Shown here piece after piece: positions 13,822-26,705 of a DNA stretch of 64,000 bases. The notes beneath the pieces were generated by a model, which ran no database searches, had not been told where the DNA came from, and worked only from the letters and a program-made list of their open reading frames with translations. The position numbers and the translations under genes are program-made. Within the stretch, counting starts at the first letter, position 1, and each line of letters begins with the position of its first letter. This DNA is from Tamarix chinensis (lineage: Eukaryota; Streptophyta; Magnoliopsida; Caryophyllales; Tamaricaceae), in assembly GCA_030549775.1 (NCBI GenBank), contig CM060173.1, forward strand, positions 44,509,110 through 44,573,109, given 5' to 3'.

Positions 13822-14043
13822 GTCAACCTTAGGTATCTTAATTTTTCCTCACGTATTTGTAGTATGTATGAGAGACTACAAAAATACTTAGAGAAGCTTA
13901 GAGATGCTAGCTAATAGATTGAGGCACTTTATTATTTTTTTATAATGTAAATTATTTTCTTACAATTTACATTAATTGAATTTTATTTTTTACTATTTAT
14001 TTCAATAACCAAAAAAACAAGGATAATAGAAAAAAATTAGAAT
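13822..14043. other. Spacer between two LTR repeats
   Basis: This is 222 bp of AT-rich sequence between two LTR-like repeats. It contains an almost perfect dyad, TGTAAATTATTTTCTTACAA followed by TTTACA, near 13946-13971. No coding capacity was recognised. It may be the flank of the copia relic that continues after 17215. Confidence 0.4.
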
Positions 14044-17000
14044 TGTAATATCCTATCCCAAAATACTTTTAATTATGTATAAAATGATTTTATTTTGGTG
14101 GGAGTTAGGAATATGATTGGAAATGATCTTTTCAAAGAGACTAATAGACCGGTGGTGCGCACACTAGTAAACAATTTCATCTTCTGTGAAATTCATTCTT
14201 AGGTGACAATGACCAATCAATTACTACATCTAGTAACCTAAATCACACCCTAATTTCTTGTTCTTTTTTAATCCAAAGTTTATTTAACCTTTTGATTATT
14301 ATTTTTTAGTGCTAATGAGCTTATTTATGAGTAGTTAAGATATTTTTATTAGATTTGTTTGGGTTAATTTTTATTTAATCTATAAATCTCTCAAAGTATC
14401 TTTTAGCTTATTTGTGGAACTTTTATCTTTTCCTCTTCTCTTATCTCTCTCTTTGGCCTAAGCTCAAGTTTGTAAGCTACAAGATATGATATTAGGCCTT
14501 TTTTCCTTTGATTTATTTACCTTGGGGTTTATGGTGACAAACTTGACCCTCTAGCTTCACTTATGCAGCACACTTTTTTTTTCCTTTCAGCACTTAAGTG
14601 TGTCCTTGGCTAATATATATCTCCTTTTCTGAACATAAAAGACTTGGGGATGCTTAGGTTATCACACTCCAACTCACCTTTTTGTCACTCAACTGATATG
14701 CTCTCTTTTTTCACCTTATTTTTCTAAGTGTTAGACTTAGCCCCTATTATTCTTTCCTTTATATTTCTCTTTGCTCCAAATCCCTTTACTATTCATTTCT
14801 CTCATTCCCCTAATTATTTTTATTACCATATCTTATTTTCCTTTAATCAAGAGTGAGTTAGTTCTTACATAAAGGTTTAGCTATTGAAGTTTTCCACTTC
14901 ATTTTATCCTTTTATCTATATTTCCCTTAAAAGAAGGTCGATATCTATTTCTCATATATTTTCCTTGTATTTCTCTTTTTAAATATCATAGCTTGAATGG
15001 GTTTTGATCGGGTTGTCTATGTTTTATAAAATAGTCAAATTGATCTAGTTTTGGAACTTTGAGGATCGGTGTCATGATTTTATTTTGTGTTCTTATTTTT
15101 TCTTAGCTTAAGGTGAGATAAATTCTTAATTTAGATTATGGTGATGTTTGTGATACATGAATGATTTTTTATTCTATAAATTGTACTTATTTATGTACTT
15201 TTATATGCAAGAATGACTTAAATCATATGTACCATGGGATGGTTGATTTTAATATTTTATATGAAGCCAATCTCTTTTCATATTCTATGTTATATGATGA
15301 TTCCATGTATCATGTTGTATATGTGTTAATATGGTTGGCTTTACAAGAATAATGATGTATAATATGATATTTAGGAGTATGAAAACATACCTTGGCCTTT
15401 TCGTTTTTATTCATGAATAAATGAGGAATGGGTGTGTTGATTTTGGTTTGAGGATGTTTAAATTATTTTTATGCAAGGAGAATGTCCTTGTATGTGATTA
15501 TTATATCTAGAAATTTTTTGAATTAGATAAGAAATTTTTTTATTTATATGAGTGTGCAAAGGGCACCAATCAACTGGTAACAACTCACTAGTTTACTAGT
15601 ATCCCTTCAACAAAATATGCACTCTATTTAAATGATGTTAGGCAACTAGCCACTACCCTAATCAATTGGTACCTACTTTACCTATTTTCCATGTAATTTC
15701 TATTTGAACCCTTATTTAGTAAGTTCGCCTCATTGGACCACTCGATTGGTACCTTGGGAAATTTTGTCATATATTTTATGGTTTGACCATGTATGTTTGA
15801 CTAGGGTTTGACCTCTAATTCAATTAGCCTTTAACTTGCATTTATTATCCTTGGTTTGACTAATTAAACTTAGGAAAACAATATAAAATGTTATTTGAGG
15901 TTGAGTTACCCTTTTTTCCCTATGGTGTATTATTCCATTGTGGTGGAACAAGGCATTCCAATAGTTCCCCTAATTTATACATCCATTAGTGGTTGGATTG
16001 GAGTCATTTGACCTATTTGGCTTGATTTAGGTGTTATCTCTAAAAATACCCTAATTATTTGAATATTCTTGATGTATCTTGTTGGCTGTAATCTTAAAAC
16101 ATTAATACTAGTTAATTAAGAGTTTGGTCTAGCCTATCTTTTCCAAATCTCATTTCTAGCTAGTTAAGAGTTAGTAAGGTGGTACCCGTTATTATATTTT
16201 ACCTTGGATAATGATTTTCCTACTCTTCTAGACTTGTATTCTATAATAGGGTCTCAAAACTTAACAATTTATGGTCATCTTTGTGATTTTGGTGCCCTAG
16301 TGGTGTTAGAGGTCCAATATATGAGGACATGGGTCATGTACAAGCCCCTTGGCCCTCATGACCATTTTGGGTAGAGCTTGTAGCTTCTTCTTGTTTCTTG
16401 GCAAGCTTCCATGATAATTATATTGTGGAAAATTAGTGTCTTATGTTGGAATCCCTTACAAATTATCCAGTAATCCCTTATGGACATGTATTATGGGAAT
16501 GTAATGTTAGAGGTGATTTAGGGGCCTTATTATATTTCAACACAAGCAAGCTACATTATATTCATTGTTTTCATGAAAAGTATGAAGCGTGCAAACCATG
16601 TCTATAATCCATTCATGTCAATCCATATATGGGGATCCATGTATGTTGCAAGCATGTATGTTATGGTCTACCACATTCATTTATGTATCATGAGCCTTAC
16701 CACATGATAGTTTTTTCTTATATTAATCATTACTCTTGTACTGATGCTACCTTGCATTACAACAAACTTGGCTCTTATCTAGGAAAGGATAGGTTGTTGA
16801 TGATGTTGTGCAAGTTTTTGATGACCAGTCTTTTGATAATGATGGTTAGTAGATGCTTCTTAGGGGTTAGCTTGAGAGTTAGGCTATATGGCTTGAGTAG
16901 TTTTTGTCTATTCTTGGGATTCTTTCATTCTTGTTAGATATTTAAACTTTTATACTCTTTTATATCCCCCATTCCCTTATTCATATTTATAAACATTATT

Positions 17001-17215
17001 ATCCTATCTATTTCCTTACCTAGCTAGAGGTATCCCTTTTGAAATGTTGTTCATTGTTATTACTTTTAGCTTTTTTTTTTATCTAAAATAAGATAAACAT
17101 TTAGAGTCTATCTTATGATAGGTGTGGTGACAACATCTTGAGCTCTATATTTCAATTCCACTGAAATGTAATTTAAAACAAAAAAAAAATCAATAGCAAA
17201 TTTTTTGGTGTTACA
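14044..17215 (+). mobile_element. Solo LTR, 3.17 kb, plus orientation
   Basis: It begins TGTAATATCCTATCCC and ends TTTTTTGGTGTTACA. The flanking pentamers are AGAAT (14039-14043) and AAAAT (17216-17220), a one-mismatch 5-bp target duplication. Its last 100 bases follow the superfamily pattern (GTGTGGTGACAACATCTTGA, then poly-A and GGTGTTACA). There is no internal region. It was inserted next to, or inside, a copia element, because a decayed copia gag begins immediately to its right. The frames at 15161-15352 and 16629-16937 are LTR sequence, not genes. Confidence 0.6.
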
Positions 17216-18180
17216 AAAATTCACCTCACTAGATGTTATGGAGGAAAAAAAAGAGTAGAAAAGATTATTTATTATGCTCTAAAGGAGAAGCTCCACCTAG
17301 TCACTCATGATTTGGCGAGATGATAAGAAATGGCACAAATGCATCCCTATAGGACCATGTAATGGTAATGATGTTATTATGCCATCATCCACATGAGAGG
17401 TAAAAAAATCATTATTTGATTATTAAGACCCTTATGGAAATTTGGAAGAGTTTTAAAGATAGTTTTGATCATTTGAAAACATTTAACTTCCTTTATGCTA
17501 TACATAAATGGATATAAATGAGGTTGAAGGGATATAAGATTGTTATGGAATATAAATATAATATGATTAACTATCTACAAATTGAGATTATGTGGGAAAG
17601 TAGATACTTATGACATATTAGAAAAGACTTTCTCCACTTCCTATGATAATAACATGTTTCTCCAACAATTGTATAGGGAGCATAATTACATGAAGTATGT
17701 CGAGATGATCTATTGTATAGGCATAGTAAAAGAAAACAATTAGTTGCAATTGTTAGTTTGGTTCCATTTTTTGAAAGCCATGTGGAATTCCATAATGTGA
17801 ATGTTACCTCTAAGAGAAAATGGAAAACTAATTGCATGCAATGTCATAGTTGTGGTTAAAGGCTTAATTATACCAATATCAACCCTAGTGATACAAATAA
17901 AAAGGGGGGATAATCCATAAAAAAATACCCACCAAGGAAACCCATAAGTCAAGGTGGTAGTACTTATTATAGGTGTAGTCTAACAAGGCATTGAGCTTGT
18001 TCTTTTCATACTCTCCTAATGGACATCAAGTTATCATATGATCCACCTATAGTACAAGTTTTTATATTGACAATTGAGGTGGAAGCTAAATACCTTATTT
18101 ACAATTTAATCTAGAAGATTGAATTATTTCAAAGTGAAAAAAACTTATGCATAAATCAATATAGTAGTTCAAAATATTTG
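17216..18180 (+). pseudogene. Decayed Ty1-copia gag with zinc-knuckle relic
   Basis: Reading across frameshifts and stops, the plus strand gives copia gag signatures in the right order: DFTSLDVMEE-like start; IWKSFKDSFDHLKT (family pattern W..L.DRFDHQK); YKIVMEYKYNMINYLQI (FK.V.EYN.AMF.I..QLKLCG); LEKTFST-like and MFLQQLYREHNYMKY (NVLLQQQYRE.GF.KY); then, near 17970-18010, YYRCSLTRH.AC, a remnant of the CCHC knuckle C..CG..GHW...C. Several stops break it, so it is not functional. No protease or integrase follows. The minus-strand frames at 17571-17952 are shadows. Confidence 0.65.
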
Positions 18181-18801
18181 AGGTGATGAACACCTAATGC
18201 GCACGTTGATTTAGAAGATCAAATCATTAAAGATTTTGCAAGACTTGTGAAAAATTCAATTAAGAATATTGAATGGTTTAAAGGCATTAAACCTCAATTG
18301 TGGTTTCAATATAAAAGATTAAACAATTTATTAATCATGATAACCATGTGCCCTTCTTGTTTTTGTTCTTTACACATTTTCACTTTCATGAATTTTATTT
18401 CAATTATTTACTTTTTTTGGCATTTAATTTGTTTAATATTTTTAATTATGAAGTAGTGAAATTGGTTTTGTGTGGATTTTACCAACCACTTGATTATGAG
18501 ATTTACCTACTTCATCATCAATAGTGGTTAAAACTAATAATTTTCTAGCATCATCCACCACTATAGTGATTGGAGTATTTATAATAACTATACCATTATA
18601 GTATGGGAGGATAGAAGAAGTTGATGCTTGAATTTGAAAATTTCCCATCTTATAAGTAATTTGATAGTTTCTCAATCAGGTTATTAACCTCCCTGCTATA
18701 TTATAGTTTAAAGGGTTGATGGACTTGATGGCTTAAGGAAAAAGTTTCAAATAACAAGCATCTTTCATTCAAGTGATCATAAAATTCCCTTATACCAATT
18801 T
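18181..18801. other. Unassigned AT-rich sequence between copia gag relic and LTR nest
   Basis: No family was recognised. A minus-strand frame at 18442-18675 (77 codons) and a plus-strand frame at 18247-18456 show no known motif. The last 80 bases resemble the LTR fragment that resumes at 27533 (compare 28360-28420), so this may be the far side of the same interrupted copy. Confidence 0.35.
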
Positions 18802-20494
18802 TTAAATACCCCAAAACCTAATTTTAAGAATTATAGCTAATTAATGACTTATTTTAGAAATTTATTAAATAAATTATTTTATTAAAATAAAAGGGAATTA
18901 ATTAGGGTTATTCAAGAAGAAAATAATAAATATTTTTATTAGAAAAATTTTGGTATTTTAACTAATTAAGGATTTTATGTTGGAAAGTAATTAAATAAAT
19001 TATTTTATTTAAAATAAGAAGGAAATAAGTAGGTCCACATTAATAGGAATTTTATAAATAATTTAATTGGAGAAAAGTGGAGTAATTTGATAATTAAATT
19101 ATAATTTATAAAAAAAAAACCTTTTAAAAACCCTAAATTAGCCTAAAAAAGGGATTTAAATATTATTATTTTTAAATAACCCAAATATCCTAATTAATTT
19201 AATTAACCCAACCCTCATATTTTTATTTTCCCTTTTTCCTTTTTCCTTTCTTTTTCTCTCTTTTTCTTTCTTTTCTTTTCTTTTCTTCCTTACCCTTCCC
19301 CAACCTAGGCCAACCTAGCGGCCCATTTTCCTTCCTTCTTTTCTTCTTCGACAAGGCCTAGCTTGTGCGGCCATTTCTCCTTCCCACAACCCGACTCCTA
19401 AACGCCGCGTTTTGATTAATCATTCCCCATTAGCCAGCCGGTTCTCCCCTCCTTTTTCCTTTATTTATTTTTCCCCATACCATTGGTCCAACCCTTTCTT
19501 TCTTCTTCTTCCTTCCTCCTCCCCCGACGTCGACGGCCTACAACTCCATTGCCGAGAGCCTTCGAGAATCACTTCATTGGTGACTCCTAATTTGACCTCT
19601 AATTTCCCTTCTCTCCATCACCGATTCAACGGACCCATCTACCCAACCAACCCTCCCCTATTCTCACACGTTTCCCCTTCTCCCAGCCAGCCATACCCTG
19701 CCAAATTTTCTTAAATTTCACTGGTAACCGTCACTACTGGTGAGTCTAACCTACCTTCCCAATCCTCCCATTATTCCCTCCAACCTTATCCACTTCATTT
19801 GCTCAATAAATACTCCCTCCCATAATCAACAAGGCTCGATTTTTTGATCTCCCACCCAGAGAACTCCACCTGTGCACCGCCTTCCCTTCAGACACCATTG
19901 CTACTACCATCAGCCAATGTTGCCAACTACTCCGCCCACCTAAGCCTTCACTGAACCACCCTCTAATTAACTAAAACTCACTCATCCCTCGATTTGCCTT
20001 GCATGAACCACCCCGGCTGTGCAAAGTCACCTCCTCAATCAACCCATTCTTCCACTTCTACCGCCCCTCGCACCACCATTAGCCACCACTTCCTCTGCTA
20101 CTACCACTTCTTTCATCTCTCAAACTATACTGCAAACTCTCCTTTACCTTCCTCTACCTTTCTTTTCCTCTCCCTCACTCTCATCCTATCTTTCTCTTCT
20201 TCTTCCCCATTTGGCTACCGCCGCCGCCGTGCACCTCCACCTTTGGCTACGCCACCAACCTTATTATGTTCCTCTCCTTCTAGGCAACCATAATCACCCT
20301 TATTTCCACTCTCATTCTCCCTATCTTTTTCCCAGCCCTCAAATGTTTTCCTTTTCTTCTCTTTTTTCGGCTACTATTGTCACCGCCATGCACCACCGCT
20401 GGTGCCGCCTATCACCACCAGCCTAAGGTTGAACCCTAAACCTTCTCAACCCTTTTTCCCTATTTAATTAAGCATATTTTATTTTATTTCAATT

Positions 20495-20538
20495 TTTACC
20501 TATTATTTGAATATTATAATTATAATTATAATTATAAT

Positions 20539-20592
<54 letters not shown>

Positions 20593-20821
20593 TAGTTTCA
20601 ATATTATTAGTATTATCATTTCTTGTTAGGGCTGACACTATTTAGCTGAGTAGATTATTAGTATTAGTATTAGTATTAGTATTATTAATATTATTAGTAT
20701 TATTATGAGTTTTTATTTTATTTATTATTATTATTATTACTATTTCAAAATTATTATTATTATTATTATTATTACAACTATTTTATGATTAGTGTTGATA
20801 TTATTATCATTATTTTTATGC

Positions 20822-20880
<59 letters not shown>

Positions 20881-21007
20881 TTTCAATGTTAGTATTATTA
20901 TTCTATATAGGGTTGAAACCCTATTGTGCCTATTTTGAATTGTAATAGTAGTATTATAAATATCAAGTCTTATTTGTATTAATATTGTTAATATTTTTAT
21001 CATTAGC

Positions 21008-21056
<49 letters not shown>

Positions 21057-21199
21057 TAATAATTTTATTATTATTCAATGTAGGGTCAAAACCCTACTTC
21101 ATTTTATCTTCGATTATTATCATTACTATTATTACCATTATGATTATTATTATTATTTCAAGATTATTATGGTTTTTATCATTATTATTATTATTACTA

Positions 21200-21253
<54 letters not shown>

Positions 21254-21450
21254 TAAACTTTATTATAAATGTTACTAATATTATTATCAGCATTATTTTG
21301 GGTGAAGGGTCGAAGCCCTTATTCCACCTATTATTTCAATTATTATTATCATTAGTAGCACTAGTAGTAGTAGTAGTAGTATTTTTAGTATTATTATTAT
21401 CTTTATTATTAATATTTTTACTATTATCATTATTATTATTTTAGTATCAC
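20495..21450 (+). repeat. (ATT)n/(TTA)n microsatellite cluster
   Basis: Several long pure ATT tracts lie at about 20545-20588, 20751-20775, 20824-20881, 21010-21056 and 21206-21250, separated by short unique spacers. The spacers repeat phrases such as TAGGGTTGAAACCCTA and TAGGGTCAAAACCCTA. The frames here, a poly-Asn frame on minus and a poly-Leu frame on plus, are microsatellite artefacts. Confidence 0.85.
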
Positions 21451-21694
21451 TGTTATTATTATTAGGATAAAGTTTTCAAACCTTATATTATCAATTTTTA
21501 TACTATTAATATTATTTTCTATATGTTTAACAAGGTTACTAATTGGTTAATGACATTTTGATTAATATGTTATTATTTTATCAAAATCCTAGTTTTAAAA
21601 TAAATTAGGAATAATAGTATTTTTGGTAGGAGGGAATTTAATTTTAGTTTTTCCCTCATATAAGTGAGACCATTCAAAGCCCTAAGAAGGTGTA

Positions 21695-21706
21695 GGAGCG
21701 TGCTCC
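21695..21706 (+). other. Conserved palindrome in LTR (GGAGCGTGCTCC)
   Basis: A 5-bp stem inverted repeat lies in the phrase that ends AAGACCGGTGTC. The inverted copy at 25197-25208 keeps it as GGAGCACGCTCC with the same neighbouring GACACCGGTCTT. A role in transcript folding is possible but not shown. Confidence 0.4.
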
Positions 21707-22079
21707 AAGACCGGTGTCATTTTAGGTAAGGGTGTTACTAAGACCTTATGTGTGTTGATGTGGATTATATGCGTTGTATATTATGCATCCTATGTTTATT
21801 ATTATATTGATTTCATGTGTGGCATGGCGTGTGTGTTATTATATGGCATGTGTATTATGTATATATGATGAAATATTATGGTATGTGATGTTATGGTTTA
21901 TGACCCTTTAGACATACATGTGAGGATGTATAAAAGTGGTATTGTGTGGTAGAAAGGTTGAAAATGGAAAATGGGAAATGTGTTGATCAAAGGGGAGTAG
22001 GTTGACTAAAGGGGAAATGAGTAGACCATGGGATGTGAATTGACCTAAGTATTTTAATGATCCATGAGTGGAAGAATAA

Positions 22080-22380
22080 AATGGGAAATTTTAGGATTTT
22101 GTGTGGGAGAATCTAATATATGGTATTACATGGGAGAATCTAATCCATAGTTTTGTATAAGAAAATCTAATCTATGGTGTAACGTGGGAGAATCTAATCT
22201 ATGGTTTTGTATGGGAGAATTTAATCTATATATGGTGTTGCATGGGAGGATCAGAATCTAGGGTTTCGAATGGAGGAATTTAGGGTTTTGTATGGTGGAA
22301 TCTAGGGTTTTGCATGGATGGATATAGGGTTTGTATGGTTGAATCTAGGGTTTCACATGGGAGTTTTAGGGTTTGCATGA
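22080..22380 (+). repeat. Minisatellite, about 31-bp unit (GGGAGAATCTAATCTATGG)
   Basis: GGGAGAATCTAAT, ATCTATGGTTTTGTAT and GGAATCTAGGGTTTTGCAT recur about ten times. The minus-orientation copy at 23511-26705 has the antisense version at about 24890-25030 (CATGCAAACCCTAATACC type). The 65-codon frame at 22314-22511 is repeat-derived. Confidence 0.65.
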
Positions 22381-23159
22381 AAAAGTTTGAAGGTTTTCAT
22401 GGGGAGGTTAGTGTCTTCATGGGAGTAAAGTTTATATATGAAAAGTTGATTTGGGATGTAAGGAAGGTAGAAGGGTTGTTTGGGTGTTGGAATTCTTTGA
22501 ATGAAAAATAGTACGTAGGATTGTATAAGGTTACATAGGAGACTGAGTTAGGTTTTAGGGTAAAAACCCTAATTTGAGGAGGCGTTAGTAAGGAGAAATT
22601 AATGAGAGTGAGGGGAGTATGAGAGGGAAATGAAAATGATTAAGTAATGATGAGTATAATTGGCATGGAAAAATAATAAGTGGAATGTGAGAAATGGAAG
22701 GGTGATATGTGGACATGAGGAACTAAGGCTTGTTATGACTAGTTAGATTTTGGCGTAGATACTCAAGGTTTCATGGTCACATGTGTATTTGGTGATTAAA
22801 AAGTGATGATGAGGGTGGAATCTATGGGTTGTGTTGTGTGGAGTGTTTAAAATGTTTTGGGTTGTGTGAGCTATAGTAAGATGGGCCACTTAGGCCTAAA
22901 TTAGGGTTTCTAGGGAAAACCCTAAAAGTAAGGTAATGAGTAGACATGGAGGTGTATAGTAGTGGGCCTTGACCCACATACATTGGATATGGACTTCTAG
23001 TGTGAGTTCAAGTATAGAGGAAAGGTTTTTGGGAAAGTTAGGAGGTGTAGGGTTCTCATGATATAATATGGGTTTGTTAGAGGATAAGTGTAAAGGGAGT
23101 TATTCATGCATGTCTAGAGTAAAGTTTCTGAATAAGACACCATAATATATTAATCATTT

Positions 23160-23505
23160 AAAGTGGAAGATTGTTGAGCTGAGCCTAGACCGATCCATCG
23201 GCGAATAATAGTGCTTAGGGCATGACGTCCTATATGTGACTGATCCACTAGCAAATAATAGTGGTCAGGCATTGTACCTGTGTGTTTTCGGTCAACCAGC
23301 TATAATAGTGGAGGATTCTGTGCTCAAAAAAACCAAATATATTTGCGCTAAGACATGGGAAAGACACTAAGTACTTACAGTGGAACACCATGAGAGTCAT
23401 GGCTAGATCGGTCCATTGATGAATAATAGTGGTCAACAGCTTCATGCCCTGTGTGTTTCCGCTCCACTCGTTATAATAGTGATCACGAGCTTTATGCCCC
23501 TGTGT
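23160..23505 (+). repeat. Hairpin-unit array, interrupted by an LTR insertion
   Basis: The units read GATCCATCGGCGAATAATAG, GATCCACTAGCAAATAATAG, TCAACCAGCTATAATAGTGG and GTCCATTGATGAATAATAGT, separated by TCAGGCATTGTACCTGTG-like spacers. The array resumes at 26710 after the inserted repeat (TGTCCACCACCAATAATGGT, TTCATCGACTATAATAGTGG). The clean resumption shows that 23511-26705 is a later insertion. Confidence 0.65.
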
Positions 23506-23510
23506 TTTCC

Positions 23511-26500
23511 TGTAACACCCCAAAATTTACTATTTTTTTTAAAAGCGGAAGCAATTAAGATAGAAACACTTAAAACCTGTGAATTCTGGGAATGTTACCG
23601 CCACACTTAGTACCAGACCGGTCCTCTCCGACCATTCCAATACCAAGTGCTAAGGCTAAAGAAAAGATTTACGTGAAATTTAATTTAACAATTCATAAAA
23701 GGATTTGAAAGATCATACAACAAAATCAGAGTACGCATAAACATTTATTAACACTTATAACTTCCAATTAGAAATAAATTTAAACAACATAAAACCCGAT
23801 GGGTCAAATTCCGGATTGCCTACTCACTCAAGTTAGGCCTACTATCCCAAAATAGTCTCTGATCTTAAACCTGCACAAGAGGTCTACTCCCCACCATCGG
23901 TGGATCATCACAGGACCCATCAACCAAGTTAGTATTAGTACGGGTCCAATACTGAGTAAGGTGACTTGATCACTAAGGCCATACACATAAACACATAAGC
24001 CATGCAGAAAAATAGAAGAACATAATCATAAATGTGTATGGTCAACCAGGTAAAAGTACAAAGGCCCAATTATAGACTGGATTAATTTTTAAATTAATCT
24101 CTTATCAGAATTCATTTCACACCATATTTTTTATCAAGTCCATACGAGTACGGGAACCCCACTATTTTGCCAGTGGATCAGTCTCTAGGGCACTCTGGCT
24201 CCTGGCCACTATTATAGCCAGTTGATCGGTCACTTAGGGTACATGCCCTACCACTATTATATGACGGTGGATCGGTCTGGTCCCTTCTCGCACGGTGTTC
24301 CACTGTAAGTAGATAATGTCTTCCCACTTATTATCAACGTGTATAGTTTGGTTTGTTGAGCTCGGGATCCCCCACTATTTTAGCCGGTGGATCGGTCACT
24401 AGGGTAACATACCCTACCACTATTAAGCCGGTGGATCGATCTCCAAGTTACCACAGTACCTGGCCACTATTATGCCGGTGGATCAGTGTAGGCCCAGCTC
24501 AACATCTTTCACTTTACGTGATTAATATCTTAAGTATCTTATTCAAAGGCTTTCACCCTAGACATGCATAAATCATCACACATAACAAATCATAAAATTC
24601 CACCATCATAATTACACTTTATCACCGCATACACATGATAACACAAAGACCCTAATCAAACACCACATGCCCTAATCAGCCACCATGGACCTAATTAACC
24701 ACAAAAAACCATAATTTAGTCTCCTCCATACCCTTAATTTGCCCCCACGTGCTATTTTTCATCCCAAGTGCTCAAACACCCAAACAACACTTACATTACA
24801 TTCCTTACATCCCAACTTAAATTTCCATACGTAAATTTAATACCCATGCTGACATTAATCTCCCCATGCAAACCTCCAAAACTTTTTCATGCAAACCCTA
24901 AAATTCCACGTGAAATCCTAAATTCAATCATGCAAACCCTAATACCGCCATTCAACCATCAATATCGCCATGTAAATCCTAATACCACCATACAACTATA
25001 ATTACCACCATACAAACCTTAATATCATCATACATAAATAATACAAATGCCATACAAAACATACTTCGACTTCACGTCATACCATATACGACATAATTAA
25101 TAATCATAAGCATAGAATACATAGCATATGAAACACATAATGCATATAAGCACACAAACGGCCTTAGCATCCCTTACCTAATACGACACCGGTCTTGGAG
25201 CACGCTCCTATTCCACTTGAGGTATTAGACTAGGTTCACCTTGAGTTGGAGGGTATCGGTGGAACCAGTGATGGTTCCCGGAGGTGGCAAGAAAATGGAT
25301 CTAAGAGAGGTAAAAATGAAGAAAAATAGGGAAGGGGTAAGGAGAAAAATAAACTAAGCTTATGGTTCGATGGAGGATACTTAGTAGAAGATTTTGGGTG
25401 GTTTATAGGGTGGCAGAAGCGGCGTAAGTGGCGACGAGCGATGGTTTAAGGTCTCGGGGTCAAGATTTTGGGCGAGATGAGAAGCAAACTTTGCATGGTT
25501 ATGGCAGCTCATTTAAGAAGAATCGAAGGATTTGAAGGGCTTAGTTAGCTAGAAGGAATTTAAGGGAAGGGATTGATAGCAAGAGGAGGTGTTGAAGTTG
25601 GCCGGGGAAGGAGATAATAGCGTTTGATGGGGCGGTGGCTGGGCGATTCTGACTTAGGGTTTCGGAAGGAAGAAGCCTCGACCACACTCACAACCAGGCT
25701 ATTTAAAGGGTTTAGATGGGTTATTAGGGTTTTGGAGGTCCGTAGGATGGGTTTGGGTTATAGGGTTTTTGTGGCCGGTGGTAGGAATCGACCGTCGAAC
25801 ATTTGGGTCGGGCCCAAAATTTTGCGAGCCAAAAGAGAAGGAACGAGCAAGATTTGAGGATAATTGATCGTTCCAAGTCAATGTGCAAGTCAAGAGGAAG
25901 GAAAATAAGGGTGCATCGGTCGGTCAAGCTCCGCGTAGCCGTCGTTGCCATTATCGGGCTGGGAGTTGCAGGTGCAGGGTGGCGTCGGGGCTAGTAGGCA
26001 CGAAGGGGAAGAAGAAAGGGTTGGGCTGGGCGGTTCGCGAGGAAAGAAAAGAAAGAAAAGGGGGGCAGACCGGGCCGGTTGGCGCGGGTCAAAGGTGAAT
26101 TAAATGGAGTGACATGCTTCGATGGAAGATCACACTAAAACGTAGCGTGGAAGAGGACGGGCGAAGGGCGACGGGCGCGGGCTGAGCCGAAGGAAGAAGG
26201 AAAGGGAACTGGGACGTCGGGCTGGCCCAGTTCGGCGAGGAGAAGAAAAATAAAAAAGGAAAAGAAGAAGAAAGAAAAGAAAGAAAAAGGAAAAATAATG
26301 GTTTGGGATAATTAAATCAATTATAATATTTGGGATATTTAAAATTAATAATATTTAAATCCCTTTTTAGGCTAAATTAGGATTTTTAAATGAGTTTCCA
26401 TAAATTTCTTTTTACTTAGCAAAACATCCTAATTTTCTCTAATTAAATTATCTATAAAATTAACATTAATTTAAAACTATTTTATCCTTATTATTTTAAA

Positions 26501-26705
26501 TAAAATAATTTATTTAATTTATTTTCAAAATAAAATGCTTAATTAGCTAAAATACCCAAATTCTTTTCTAATAAAAATACTTATAAATTTCTTCTTTATT
26601 TTTCCTAATTAATTCAATTTCAAAATAATTTATTTAAATAATAATTTTTTATAATAAATATCATTTAATGTAGTTTATAAAATTAGAAATTTTCGGGGCA
26701 TTTCA
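23511..26705 (-). mobile_element. Solo LTR, 3.2 kb, minus orientation, nested
   Basis: The left edge is TGTAACACCCCAAAATTTAC and the right edge TTTTCGGGGCATTTCA. The flanking pentamers are TTTCC (23506-23510) and TTTCT (26706-26710). It lies inside the hairpin array of the outer copy, in opposite orientation. Read on minus: AT-rich start, pyrimidine tract 26290-25300, palindrome 25208-25197, minisatellite 25030-24890, hairpin array 24545-24140, conserved end. There is no internal region. The frames at 24353-25001 and 25624-26098 are repeat-derived. Confidence 0.7.
24140..24545 (-). repeat. Hairpin-unit array, best-preserved copy
   Basis: On the plus strand, units such as CCACTATTATAGCCAGTTGA, CCCACTATTTTAGCCGGTGG and CCACTATTATGCCGGTGGAT recur about every 60 bases. 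Each CCAC...GTGG pair can form a small stem. Blocks of units are closed by GTGTTCCACTGTAAGTAG (about 24296) and TTTCACTTTACGTGATTAAT (about 24507), giving a higher-order period of about 220 bases. Confidence 0.7.

Noticed and set aside
19412..20426. Plus-strand frames of 99-135 codons
   Set aside because: Same pyrimidine tract of the LTR superfamily; low complexity and overlapping in two frames.
20740..21444. Poly-Asn (minus) and poly-Leu (plus) frames
   Set aside because: They are direct translations of ATT microsatellites.
24140..24545. CRISPR-like regular spacing of short repeats
   Set aside because: Plant nuclear context; units are diverged, spacers are similar to each other, and the array is part of an LTR found many times in the window.
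25624..26098. Arg/Gly/Lys-rich frames on both strands
   Set aside because: Purine-rich LTR tract antisense to the pyrimidine tract; frames overlap on both strands.
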